From contig NZ_CP150637.1 in NCBI RefSeq assembly GCF_038500265.1, positions 1,327,501 to 1,391,500 on the forward strand: 64,000 nt of DNA, in the 5' to 3' direction. Within the stretch, counting starts at the first letter, position 1. Each line of letters opens with the position of its first letter. This DNA comes from Ignatzschineria larvae DSM 13226 (GTDB lineage: Bacteria > Pseudomonadota > Gammaproteobacteria > Cardiobacteriales > Wohlfahrtiimonadaceae). Below, piece after piece: positions 19,217 to 28,586 of the stretch. Under the pieces are notes generated by a model. The model was not told where the DNA came from. It searched no databases and worked only from the letters and a program-made list of their open reading frames with translations. Position numbers and translations under genes: made by a program.

Positions 19217-20101
19217 TTATCGTACCCAATGATCTGCTAATGCTTCTCGCCACCATTGTTGCGCTAATCCCTCATCAGCGGTTCGCCAAGCAAGATAGAG
19301 CGTCTCTTCTTTATGCCCTTCAAGTACCGGTAAGGTCACTAATTCCCCTGCGTTAATGGCTTCTTGAACCATTGATTCTGGTAAAAATCCATGACCCATC
19401 CCGGCTTTTTGTAGTGCAATTTTATCTGTCAAAGTCGTAACGGTAATCCGTTGCTGCCCTTCATATAATCCTGCCGTTCTTAAAGGTAGATAACGCGCAC
19501 TATCCGCTAATACAATCGCCGGGTAAGCCAATAAATCATTCCGCTCTAAAGGGCGATCAATCACCGTCAAAGGATGATCCGGCGCAACACAGAAGATAAA
19601 AGGAACAACACCAATCGGATAAGTACGATATCCACCTCCTGATGGCCCTTCCCCTACAGCGATCACAAGATCCGCGCGGAATTTCAATAATGCCTCCCAC
19701 GCGCCCATCATCACTTCTCGAGATAAGGTTAAGGGTGTTGCCACCAATGATTGTTGAAATTGTGTGATTAACGGTAAAATTTGTGTAATAGGAAAAATCT
19801 CATCTACAGCGATATGAATCGACTCCTCAACACCGCTAGCTAATTTATTGAGTCTTGATTCAAGGTCTGAAACAGCCGTTAAGAGTGGTTTTCCTTCATC
19901 TAATAAAATCTGCCCAATCGGCGTTAAAGTCACGTGTGGGCCATTACGTTCAAAGAATTGTAATCCCATCTGTTCTTCAATCTTAGAAACGGTGTAAGAG
20001 ATCGTCGAAGGTGCTTTATAGAGCAATTCCCCTGCTTTGGTAAATGAACCTGTCTTTGCAATTGTCTCAATCACTTTAATCGCCTCTAAAGTGAGTCGCA
20101 T
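19217..20101 (-). CDS. LysR-family transcriptional regulator
   Basis: The 295-residue regulator has an N-terminal winged helix-turn-helix (residues 1-60: AKTGSFTKAGELLYKAPSTISYTVSKIEEQMG). A C-terminal periplasmic-binding-like effector domain follows. The start at 20101 (MRLTLEAIK) is chosen for AAGGAG upstream. It is divergent from a pirin gene across 326 bp. Such LysR-pirin pairs are common in Proteobacteria and suggest that this protein controls the pirin gene and itself. The effector is unknown. Confidence 0.92.
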   Translation of the reverse strand: MRLTLEAIKVIETIAKTGSFTKAGELLYKAPSTISYTVSKIEEQMGLQFFERNGPHVTLTPIGQILLDEGKPLLTAVSDLESRLNKLASGVEESIHIAVDEIFPITQILPLITQFQQSLVATPLTLSREVMMGAWEALLKFRADLVIAVGEGPSGGGYRTYPIGVVPFIFCVAPDHPLTVIDRPLERNDLLAYPAIVLADSARYLPLRTAGLYEGQQRITVTTLTDKIALQKAGMGHGFLPESMVQEAINAGELVTLPVLEGHKEETLYLAWRTADEGLAQQWWREALADHWVR

Positions 20102-20427
20102 TTTATACTCCTTTATTTGTTCGTATTCATCCATTTTCAAAAATTTCGAAGATAACCATCTATTAATTTCACTTATCGTTGAGAGTTTTCTTCTCTATAA
20201 TTAGCTATATCAACTATTTTTAACAATTTATTTCTAATATTTTATCTTCTAATTATTCAATGATAGAGACTCTATTGTACCTTATTTATACCAAATTGTC
20301 TTATTGCACTAAGACAACTCAATATCACGCCAATAATCCCCATCCAATGTTTCACTCATTGATTCACTTAAACACTTAAAACAGATATTCCACAACATTA
20401 AACCTATCAATAGGTAAAGGATTTAAA
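20102..20427. promoter_or_regulatory. Divergent control region, lysR/pirin
   Basis: This 326-bp AT-rich region lies between divergent genes and should contain both promoters and the LysR operator. Several AT-rich dyads are present, but none stands out clearly as the T-N11-A site, so no operator is assigned. Confidence 0.45.
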
Positions 20428-21207
20428 ATGATTAAAGTTCGTTTGGCAGAAGATCGAGGACATGCCGATCATGGTTGGTTAAAAGCCGCCCACACCTTCT
20501 CTTTTGCTCGCTATTATGAGCCTACCGAAATGGGATTTTCAGACCTTATTGTCATTAATGATGATCGCATTGCGCCCCATAGAGGCTTTGGGGCCCATCC
20601 TCACGATAATATGGAAATTCTCACTTATGTTTTAGAGGGTGAGCTGACCCATCAAGATTCAATGGGTAATAGTGAAACGATCAAAGCGGGCGAAATTCAG
20701 TTGATGAGCGCCGGCAGTGGTGTTGTCCATAGCGAGAAAAACGGCAGTGACGATCCTGTTCATCTCCTACAAATCTGGCTATTACCCAATGAAGCAAATA
20801 CGCCGCCACGATATCAGCAATTAGAATTGCTCGATAATCAAAAGCAGAACCAATTAACCCTTATTGTCTCCCCTAATGGAGAAGATCAATCATTACAGAT
20901 TCGCCAAGAAACTCGAATCTATGCTGGTGGATTAACGGCAACAGGATCTCTCGATATTCCATTAAAAGAGGATCATTTCTACTATTTTCATCTTGCTAAA
21001 GGGAGATTATCCTTAAATGGTCACCGCTTTAAAGCCGGCGATGGTGCTCGTATTTATGATGAAACACAATTGACGCTGTCTGCTACAGGGCTTTCTACTA
21101 CGGATCTTTCTGCGATAGAAACCGATGCTCTTCATAGTGACAAAGCAGTTGTAGCTGAATTTCTTCTCTTTGAACTTCGCCCTTATCATGAACCCCGAAG
21201 AGGTTGA
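20428..21207 (+). CDS. Pirin-family protein (YhhW-like)
   Basis: This 259-residue bicupin resembles the YhhW/pirin group, some members of which are quercetin dioxygenases. The N-terminal cupin carries the metal ligands in HPHDNMEIL (His57 and His59) and, later, SGVVHSEKN with His and Glu. The conserved opening DHGWLKAAHTFSFARYY is typical. Cytoplasmic location is expected. An AGGTAAAGGA region precedes the ATG. The divergent LysR gene is the likely regulator. Confidence 0.92.
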   Translation: MIKVRLAEDRGHADHGWLKAAHTFSFARYYEPTEMGFSDLIVINDDRIAPHRGFGAHPHDNMEILTYVLEGELTHQDSMGNSETIKAGEIQLMSAGSGVVHSEKNGSDDPVHLLQIWLLPNEANTPPRYQQLELLDNQKQNQLTLIVSPNGEDQSLQIRQETRIYAGGLTATGSLDIPLKEDHFYYFHLAKGRLSLNGHRFKAGDGARIYDETQLTLSATGLSTTDLSAIETDALHSDKAVVAEFLLFELRPYHEPRRG

Positions 21208-21211
21208 TCAT

Positions 21212-21376
21212 ATCGTAAATTTGGTTTAAGAAAAATGGTTTTTAAATAGCTATTGGGGGGGTTAAAAGAAGATAAACCTGACTCACCAACACTTGCAAGA
21301 TGCCGGATAGAACAGTTTCCTTACCTCGATCAACTGATGCGCCGGCATTTGGATAAGCTTCTTTTGAACCGATCAT
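21212..21376 (+). repeat. Dispersed MITE-like element, copy 2
   Basis: This copy of about 165 bp starts ATCGTAAATTTGGTTTAAG and ends near GAACCGATCAT, so its right tip is shortened. The internal GATGCCGG/CCGGCAT arms are kept. It lies between pirin and the terminator of the small convergent gene. Confidence 0.8.
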
Positions 21377-21413
21377 AAAAAACGGTGAACCTTAAGTTAA
21401 GGCTCACCGTTTT
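21377..21413 (-). terminator. Terminator of the 47-codon gene
   Basis: The long stem AAAACGGTGA..CCTTAA / TTAAGG..TCACCGTTTT is followed on the minus strand by a run of T residues. It serves the small gene at 21471-21614 and may also stop pirin transcription from the other side. Confidence 0.85.
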
Positions 21414-21470
21414 GATGATATCGTTCAGTGATATTCTACTGATTGTGACTACTTGCAATCCCCAAGCTTA

Positions 21471-21614
21471 TTACAGAGTACAAGCCCCGCCCGCACAGCC
21501 GGTATCTTCGATCTCTTCAGGGGTTGAAGTATCAATTGGACGTTCAGAATTCCCCTCTACGCCCGCATAGAGATTATCAAGATCAAATGTTAAATCATCT
21601 AACTCATCACTCAT
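21471..21614 (-). CDS. 47-aa acidic protein with a Cys-containing tail
   Basis: This is a complete small transcription unit. TATAAT-type -10 (21643-21648), AAGGAG ribosome site seven bases before the ATG, 47 codons and a strong terminator follow one another. The peptide begins MSDELDDLTFDLDNLYAG, is strongly acidic, and ends DTGCAGGACTL with two Cys four residues apart. I do not recognise the family. The leader-like acidic N terminus and short Gly/Cys tail recall precursors of modified peptides, but no modifying enzyme or exporter is adjacent. A metal- or thiol-binding small protein is equally possible. Confidence 0.7.
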   Translation of the reverse strand: MSDELDDLTFDLDNLYAGVEGNSERPIDTSTPEEIEDTGCAGGACTL

Positions 21615-21826
21615 ACTTTTCTCCTTCTTAATTCGAAGGGTCATTATAGCGATTTTTGATTGTAAAATCTGAGGAATGTGAGTTCTTCAAGCAATTTTTG
21701 CAAGCTTTTACAAATATCCAATATCCTTCACAATTCTCTATGTTTTATGCTATTTGCTATTTGCTATTTGTTATCTGTTCTTTGCTTGTTAATAAACAAC
21801 GTAGTAATCACTTCACACTTTATTGA

Positions 21827-23173
21827 TTAAGCTTCTTCTAACTCATCATCTTGCACAATCTCACGACCGGGTAAGATGAGATTTAAGATGAGTGCAGAGA
21901 GCGATCCCACTGTAATCCCTGATTTAAAGATCACTTGAATAAATTCCGGCAAGGCATTTAAGACTTCCGGGCGCATAGTGACCATTAGACCTAAACCAAG
22001 AGAAACGGAGATCACAAGACCATTACGCTTATTGATTTCAACCCGACCTAAGACCTGAATACCGGCGGTTATAATCATCGCAAACATCATCAAACCTGCA
22101 CCCCCTAATACCGGCAGTGGAATAGAGACCACTAAAGCGCCAAAGATGGGGAAGATTCCGGCAAGTACTAACAGAATCCCGGTCATTGCAACCACAAAGC
22201 GGCTCGCAACACCAGTCAAAGAGATAATACCGATATTTTGGGCAAAAGTTGAAAATGGAGTTGTAGACATTAAAGCTGCTAATGCCGAGCCTAGCCCTTC
22301 ACAGAGAATGCCGCCTTTCATTCGCTTGCCGGTCACTTTGCACTGTGTTGCTTCGCCCAATGCTAAGAAGTTACCACTTGATTCCACAATGGTCACAAGA
22401 TAAGCAATACTCATTCCGATAATCCCTGAAATAGGAAATGAGAAACCATATTTAAAGAATTCAGGTAATGCAAATACAGAGGCTTCTTCAATACCACTAA
22501 AATTGGTTAAGCCAAGATCAAAGCCAAAACCTTTTTCAAACAGAATGACCACAAGATAACCCACAACCATTCCAATCACAATTGATGCAGAAGAGAGAAT
22601 CCCTTTTCCCCACTGTGTAAGCCCAATCACAACGAAGAGCACTAAAAAGGCTACTAATAGATTAGAAGCTGTGGCATATTGTGTCGAGCCCACTTGCCCA
22701 CCTGCAAACCAATCAAGTCCAACCGGCAATAGACTCAAACCGATCATCGCAACAACTGTTCCCGTCACAACCGGCGGAAAAAGTTTACGAATTTGAGGCA
22801 TAAAAAAGCTTCCTATAATCATCACTAAGGAAGCTACTAATGAGGAACCTAAAATTCCACTGACGCCATATTCACTATTACCGATCGCTATGGCGGAGGC
22901 GACAAAGGTAAAGCTTGTCCCCATCACCGCCGGCAGTCGTAAACCGATCGGACCGATACCGCGAGATTGGACAAATGTGACCGCACCTGAAACTAAAAGC
23001 GCTGCATTGACCAAAGCAATTTTCTCGGCCGCACTTAAATTGAGTGCACTGCCAATCACCAAAGGCACTGCGATAATACCACCCAGTGCAGCAAGAAGAT
23101 GTTGAGCAGCAAGTAAAAGGGAAATGGAAAAAGGGGGCTTATCTTCAAGATGATAGCGTAATTGATCTTTCAT
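21827..23173 (-). CDS. NCS2-family nucleobase (xanthine/uracil type) permease
   Basis: This is an inner-membrane proton symporter of about 448 residues with 12-14 hydrophobic segments. The NCS2 signature ESSGNFLALGEAT and the motif QNIGIISLTGVASRF resemble the xanthine permease branch (XanP/PbuX) more than uracil permeases. ATG 23173 is preferred to an upstream in-frame TTG. A transport role for purine bases is inferred; the exact substrate is not decided by sequence alone. Confidence 0.9.
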   Translation of the reverse strand: MKDQLRYHLEDKPPFSISLLLAAQHLLAALGGIIAVPLVIGSALNLSAAEKIALVNAALLVSGAVTFVQSRGIGPIGLRLPAVMGTSFTFVASAIAIGNSEYGVSGILGSSLVASLVMIIGSFFMPQIRKLFPPVVTGTVVAMIGLSLLPVGLDWFAGGQVGSTQYATASNLLVAFLVLFVVIGLTQWGKGILSSASIVIGMVVGYLVVILFEKGFGFDLGLTNFSGIEEASVFALPEFFKYGFSFPISGIIGMSIAYLVTIVESSGNFLALGEATQCKVTGKRMKGGILCEGLGSALAALMSTTPFSTFAQNIGIISLTGVASRFVVAMTGILLVLAGIFPIFGALVVSIPLPVLGGAGLMMFAMIITAGIQVLGRVEINKRNGLVISVSLGLGLMVTMRPEVLNALPEFIQVIFKSGITVGSLSALILNLILPGREIVQDDELEEA

Positions 23174-23370
23174 AGAGTCTCTCAAGTCTAAATAACGAGG
23201 TTATGGGTAGCGATATGAGACCGCACACTACGATAATAGATTGATATGATATCTCGATATGGCATCTTGATATAACCTATTAATATAAAAGGATTTTATA
23301 TACCAAAGCCAAATTACAACACAGCGTATTATGAGTGGCGATTCAATCCGCCCTATTATACACTTTCAGC

Positions 23371-24528
23371 CTAATGTTTCACTTTCAATGCAATAATATC
23401 GTTCACAGGAATAGAGCGATTCCACTCAAAACAGCTTGGGCAACTCCATTGCAAACTCTTAGTGGTATAGCCGCAAGAGCTACATTGATATTGTGCATAT
23501 TGATCTAACATTTCTCGGAAAGTTTTCTCAATTAAACGTACTTCAGTCACATCAATACGATACTTCTGCAATTGATTTAAGACCATCAAACCATAGAGAT
23601 TACTTTCGTTATTTAATACCTTTTGCAGATATTCAATGCCAGCTTCAAGTGATACGGTTTTAATCAGCCAATGCGTTTGCCAAATTTTAAGAAAGATATG
23701 GTGATTCTTCATCATCATCTTCGCTAACCAATCTTGAAAAAATTGCATCCGATCTAACAAAACCGAAAGATGATAAACCATCGATAAAATCATTGGAATT
23801 AGGTCACTATTTTGCTTCTCGATGAGCAATAATGCCTCAAGCGAAGCTTCATAATTGCCATAATAGTAGAGCGCATAAGCTCGGATCAAATTTGCTCTAG
23901 CACAGTTGCGATCAGCACTCAACGCCTTATCAAGCCAAAGCGTTAACCGGTCTAAATTAAGAGACTCCGGTTGCAAAAGTTCCCCTTCTGCAAGCTCACA
24001 GTAGAGATGCGAAATTTCAGCATTCAAATTATCATCAAGCTCAGTCAATTGTTCAAGCATTGCAATACTCTGTAGCCATTCACGCTGTTGCTTATAAATT
24101 TTGGCAAGCTTTCGAAGAGCCGTCTCTTTATAACCTGATGATTCGAGTAGTAATCTTAATGTGCTCTCAGCGCGGTCTAGCATTCCGGCAACTTGGTAAT
24201 CTTCTGCCAACGATAAGTAGACTTTATCGGTCAATGCTTGTGTCGGTGCTTCTTTCAGCAGATATTCATGAAGATTAATGGCTTTATTAATTTCCCCTCT
24301 TTTGCGAAAAAGATCGCCTAACATAAGGCTAAAATTGAGGTTATCGACATCATAATCAGGCGGAAGTGTTAAGAGCGAGGCATCGATCTCTTTACTCTCC
24401 TCCACAAAATAGCGCAGATTGAGATAACGAAGCATTTTCTGCTTCTTGAGATTATCCCGTTTTGCCGCAAGCCAACCAATTAAGAGCCCGAGCGGAAGCA
24501 GTAGCCAGATATATTCAAACATGTACAT
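23371..24528 (-). CDS. lapB: Lipopolysaccharide assembly protein B
   Basis: LapB (YciM) is an inner-membrane adaptor that controls LpxC proteolysis and LPS assembly. The 385-residue protein has one N-terminal membrane helix (YIWLLLPLGLLIGWLAA). A long TPR region follows. The C-terminal rubredoxin-like knuckle has CSSCGYTTKSLQWSCPSC. Length and layout match E. coli LapB. It follows lapA by about 105 bp on the same strand, the usual pairing. Start may be 24528 or 24522. Confidence 0.94.
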   Translation of the reverse strand: MYMFEYIWLLLPLGLLIGWLAAKRDNLKKQKMLRYLNLRYFVEESKEIDASLLTLPPDYDVDNLNFSLMLGDLFRKRGEINKAINLHEYLLKEAPTQALTDKVYLSLAEDYQVAGMLDRAESTLRLLLESSGYKETALRKLAKIYKQQREWLQSIAMLEQLTELDDNLNAEISHLYCELAEGELLQPESLNLDRLTLWLDKALSADRNCARANLIRAYALYYYGNYEASLEALLLIEKQNSDLIPMILSMVYHLSVLLDRMQFFQDWLAKMMMKNHHIFLKIWQTHWLIKTVSLEAGIEYLQKVLNNESNLYGLMVLNQLQKYRIDVTEVRLIEKTFREMLDQYAQYQCSSCGYTTKSLQWSCPSCFEWNRSIPVNDIIALKVKH

Positions 24529-24633
24529 TTAATCCTTGATTGAATAGATCAATCAATCTATTTTGCAATAAGCCCTGCCCGGTCTTTACGGCGATCATCA
24601 TGAATAGATTACATTTTTTGATAAGTACGATTG

Positions 24634-24933
24634 TTAAAGCACATGTGTTTTACGCTTCAATTCTGCATTCTCTTTTTCAAGGCGTTTTAAATTGCTTTTT
24701 AACGCAAAATGAGAAAAGAGACTTGGAATATTAATCAACATCAGAACACCTAATGTAAAGAGCGCACCAATAATAAAAACGATACAGATAAAGATCGATG
24801 TATTCAGTGTCGCTTCGCCTAAAAGATAATTAAAGGTTAATTGGCCATCACGATTGACATAGAAAATTATAAAGACTACCGCAAAGATAAATAACCAAAT
24901 TGCCAGCTTCAACCAAAAATAGATACGCTTCAT
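24634..24933 (-). CDS. lapA: Lipopolysaccharide assembly protein A
   Basis: This 99-residue DUF1049 protein has two membrane helices (LAIWLFIFAVVFIIFYVN and ICIVFIIGALFTLGVLMLI) and a basic, coiled C-terminal segment (LKRLEKENAELKRK). Position directly upstream of lapB supports the LapA call. It works with LapB in coordinating LPS synthesis at the inner membrane. Confidence 0.9.
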   Translation of the reverse strand: MKRIYFWLKLAIWLFIFAVVFIIFYVNRDGQLTFNYLLGEATLNTSIFICIVFIIGALFTLGVLMLINIPSLFSHFALKSNLKRLEKENAELKRKTHVL

Positions 24934-25856
24934 AGCTTTATGGATCCTTTGATATTGTTAATTCACTTAATCTTGTTGTTTATTTTTTACTGATTAACTA
25001 AGATTACCTCTCGATAATCACAGGCTATACTGTAGCATAATTTGTTATTGTAATCTTTGCATTTTACCCTTATCGTGGTAAATTATAAAGCGTTACCTAG
25101 AATTGAGAAGATTGTTAAAAGATCATATTTCAATAAAAACGAGAAGAAATTAACATTAAACGTTTATTCTTGTTAAAATGTTGGAAAATGAGTTGTTTCT
25201 TTCATGTCTATTAGGATCTTACCAAAGTAAATTAGATATCCTATGAGTAGCTGATTTCAGATATATCAACATATTATATACCAAAGATAGTCGTTTTAAA
25301 TACGAAATCACTACAATTCATATAGCAATAGCATGTAAATAACCACAACAAAATTTCTCCTGAAGAAAAATTGGCTTTCTAATTTGAACTGGCACCCCTT
25401 CATAGCCATTTTAAGCTTGAAGGCTAATTCAATCGATAATAACAAAGTGAGACAATATAATATATTGAAGTCGAACGAGTATCGTAGATTAATATATTCA
25501 GTAAAATTCCTAGTGCATAGACTCACCATAGATTGGTATATGCACACTATATTCTGTATGGCTATCTAACTAAATATAGATAACAGAGATATAGATGACG
25601 AAAATATCAATGACAGGTCACTTTTGATCTTATTTTGATTCTGCTTGGGAGTAAAGAGCGCATCAGTAAATGCATCGATAACAACGAATATTGAATAAAG
25701 GTATGCCCCCAAATTCATTAATAAATTTACGAATATAGTCATATGAATTCTAAACTTAATAAGCAGTAAAGACGTTATAGATTGATTTGGGATTGATTTA
25801 ATTTTGATATCCGAACTTATGTCACAACTAATAATCAAATATAAATAGAAAACTAC
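24934..25856. other. 923-bp AT-rich gap
   Basis: No gene was supported here. Open frames of 60-90 codons exist on both strands (for example 25311-25547 and 25566-25838), but they overlap, have poor ribosome sites and look like chance in AT-rich DNA. No dispersed-element copy, tRNA or terminator was recognised. A decayed gene is possible. Confidence 0.5.
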
Positions 25857-27929
25857 ATGGATTTTATGAAAGAGACTACATTAACGCATTGGAAAGAACT
25901 CTCACTTACAACAAAGACCTTATTACAGGAGAAGCTTGCATTAAAGCTGATTCAATCCCCCGAGGCTTTTGAGCTATTAGCACAAGTTTCACAACTCATT
26001 GCAACAGAACAACTTCATAAAACGCTTCTTCTCACGCTCAATATTAGTGATGCTATCCTCATTCGCATGCTATTAGCTGAAGCAAATCCTGAGTTAAAAT
26101 TACATCTTATCTTAGCGGATACACCAGATTCCCAGATTAATTTCAACCAAGCAAACATCACAATCATCCCTTATCCGCTCTTTTCACTAGAACGGATTCG
26201 CCAACATTCCCTGCCGTTGCTCGATCTCGATATCATTATGATCGATGAAGCAATCCCGGCTAATTTTCTACATGATCTGCTCTTTGTTGATGAATTAAAT
26301 CGATCGCTTCTTACTATCGAGAATGAAAGCTTGCTATTAGCTTCTGACTTTACTCTGATTACGCAGACATTAACGAAGAATATCCATTCAACGCCGGCGC
26401 CACTCAGTCAAGTCCAAGAAACAACCGTAGAAGCACCACAAAAAATTACGCTTACAAAGAACAAAAAAGTAGCGAAAACTGAGGCAGATGCGACAGAAAC
26501 AGTAGTAATCGAAGCTAAAACAGAAGTAGATACTCCGAAAATGAAACGCGCTAAAGATACTGCCAAAAATACCGAACATTCTGTCACAGCAGATCTTACA
26601 CAAGATAGTGCGCCATCTTCTGATCAAATAAAATCGCCCCAAAAAACTGAAACCCCGGCATTACCAGAAAGCCCCTTTATTGCGCTAGTACCTAAAAACC
26701 TACAGCGCCAATATATTCGCGATTATATTCGCACTCATCACCTGCAACATCTTTTGATCGTCACCCACAATCGGCAATCAGCACGATTACTAGAAAAATA
26801 CCTCTATCGCGCGCGTATTCGGAGCCGCGTAGTACATGAAAAGATCAATGATGAGACGGCAACTAGCCTATTCGAACGCTATAACAAAGGGCAATTTACT
26901 GTCTTTATCTTAATGCATCGCGTAATTGAAGAGTTTGCTTCTAAAATTGAAAAGTGTGATTCTGTCATGTTTCTCGATTTCCCTACCGTCTATTCAGAGT
27001 ATGCTGAGCGTTTTGAATTTATTCAAAATCATTATAAACCTGCTCACTTTATCTCTATTGCTACAGAAAATGATAAAGCTTGGATTCAATCTTTCACTGA
27101 AGAATATCCGCAATTAGGATTGCCGATTATTCCTATTGATATCGAACCACCTAAGCGCCGGGAACCGAAAGACGATTCTGCAAAAACAGCTGACCATAAG
27201 CGAGAAAAACCAGTTAAAGGGGGGCATAAGAAACCGCGTAATGCTCAACAAACAGCGCAACAAATAGAAGAAGTTGATCTTCAAACTGCGCCTGCAACTG
27301 ATGCCAGAGCACGCAAAGAAGTGGGCTCTCAAAATAAAGAGATCGTAACCTCTTCGCAATCGGCTTCCACAGAACAGACGCGCGATAATCATCAAAATAA
27401 TCAAGATAATTCAAATCAAACACTCTCGAGAGAACGTTCACAAAAGAATCGTAAAACGGTAAAACGTACTCGCTCACAGGCGGGTGAGTCTCAAGATAAT
27501 AATGGCAATGGCAGTGGTAATGTTGATAAACGACAAACTAGACGCTCATCGCCACAACGAGGACAAACCCGCAGTAACAATCCGCGCAATGATCGTCGCA
27601 ACAACAAAAATCAGAATAGCCATCAGCCAACAGGTGATAGCCAGAGTGATTTCTTTAATGTTAATCAAGATGAGATCGTCAACCGCAATCGCTTACCCTT
27701 TGAATCAGGTTCTTTTGAAGCGAATATTGCGCGTGAAAATCGCCGTAGAGGACGGGATCCTTTTGGTGTTCCCGGCGGTATCGGTCAATCTACTAGTGGT
27801 AACTTTATCCAAAATATTACTCAAGGTTACGGCAATGGTAATGGCAACGGCGGCAATGCCGGCAATAGTTCAGACAATAACCGCCGAACACAACGTCGCC
27901 CAAGAACTAAGAATAATCGTAAAAAATAG
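25857..27929 (+). CDS. Degenerate DEAD-box-helicase-like protein with disordered tail
   Basis: This 690-residue protein keeps the outline of an RNA helicase but not its motifs. Residues 1-170 resemble half of a RecA-like domain with DLDIIMIDEA in place of the DEAD box, yet no Q motif and no P-loop GxGKT are present. A charged linker (about 180-275) leads to a second domain (LLIVTHNRQSARLLEKYL, then SRVVHEKI). There the usual motif V and the HRIGRTGR of motif VI are replaced by LMHRVIEEFASK and YAERFEFIQN. The last 250 residues are low-complexity, rich in Asn, Arg, Gly and Gln. It may be a scaffold or RNA-binding pseudo-helicase, perhaps of the RNA degradosome; this is inference. Confidence 0.6.
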   Translation: MDFMKETTLTHWKELSLTTKTLLQEKLALKLIQSPEAFELLAQVSQLIATEQLHKTLLLTLNISDAILIRMLLAEANPELKLHLILADTPDSQINFNQANITIIPYPLFSLERIRQHSLPLLDLDIIMIDEAIPANFLHDLLFVDELNRSLLTIENESLLLASDFTLITQTLTKNIHSTPAPLSQVQETTVEAPQKITLTKNKKVAKTEADATETVVIEAKTEVDTPKMKRAKDTAKNTEHSVTADLTQDSAPSSDQIKSPQKTETPALPESPFIALVPKNLQRQYIRDYIRTHHLQHLLIVTHNRQSARLLEKYLYRARIRSRVVHEKINDETATSLFERYNKGQFTVFILMHRVIEEFASKIEKCDSVMFLDFPTVYSEYAERFEFIQNHYKPAHFISIATENDKAWIQSFTEEYPQLGLPIIPIDIEPPKRREPKDDSAKTADHKREKPVKGGHKKPRNAQQTAQQIEEVDLQTAPATDARARKEVGSQNKEIVTSSQSASTEQTRDNHQNNQDNSNQTLSRERSQKNRKTVKRTRSQAGESQDNNGNGSGNVDKRQTRRSSPQRGQTRSNNPRNDRRNNKNQNSHQPTGDSQSDFFNVNQDEIVNRNRLPFESGSFEANIARENRRRGRDPFGVPGGIGQSTSGNFIQNITQGYGNGNGNGGNAGNSSDNNRRTQRRPRTKNNRKK

Positions 27930-28007
27930 CCAAAAACTTCGAAGAAAGTAATCAATCAGTAATTTATCAGCACGCATCAATAGCAAAAAAGGATTCATAA
28001 TAAAGTC

Positions 28008-28535
28008 ATGAGTGTCAATTTAATTACGCCGGAGGGCCTTGCCCTTTTGCAAAAAGAGCTCGATTTTCTATGGCGTATTGAACGCCCTGAAATTACTCAA
28101 AAAGTCACCTGGGCTGCAGGATTAGGCGATCGCTCTGAGAACGCTGATTACCAGTTCAACAAACAGAAGTTAAGAGCCATCGATCGGCGTGTACGTCATC
28201 TTCGTAAGCGCCTTGAGCTTCTTCGTCCGGTCCCCTATTCCCCTAGCCAAGAGGGAAAGATTTATTTCGGCGCTTGGGTACGGCTTTCAGATGAGGAAGA
28301 GAATAGCCTCTACTTTCGGATTGTTGGTGCTGATGAGATTGCCCATCATAGAGATTATGCTTCCATCAACTCTCCAATCGCCAAAGCTTGCCTTGGTAAA
28401 GAAGTGGATGATGAGGTGATTGTCCGCACTGAACTATTAGAAAAACAGTGGTTTATCGATGAGATTCATTATGGTGTGCCCGATGAAATCAGAGCGGAAT
28501 TAGAAGCGCCGTTACAAAGTAGTGAAGCGCGATAA
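28008..28535 (+). CDS. greB: Transcript cleavage factor GreB
   Basis: GreB rescues backtracked RNA polymerase by stimulating transcript cleavage. The 175-residue protein has the N-terminal coiled coil with the catalytic acidic tip LGDRSENADYQFNKQKLRAIDRRVRHLRKRL. The DYQ(Y/F)NK...DRRVR(H/Y)L wording is specific to GreB and not GreA. A C-terminal FKBP-like domain follows. The gene stands alone, with arsB convergent 50 bp downstream. Confidence 0.95.
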   Translation: MSVNLITPEGLALLQKELDFLWRIERPEITQKVTWAAGLGDRSENADYQFNKQKLRAIDRRVRHLRKRLELLRPVPYSPSQEGKIYFGAWVRLSDEEENSLYFRIVGADEIAHHRDYASINSPIAKACLGKEVDDEVIVRTELLEKQWFIDEIHYGVPDEIRAELEAPLQSSEAR

Positions 28536-28586
28536 TGATCTCTCCTCATTATTCTCTATCCACTAATATTCACTAAAAATTATTCG

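Noticed and set aside
25311-25838. Two hydrophobic frames of 78 and 90 codons as small membrane proteins
   Set aside because: They lie in AT-rich DNA with weak ribosome sites and show no recognisable family or terminator; chance is more likely.
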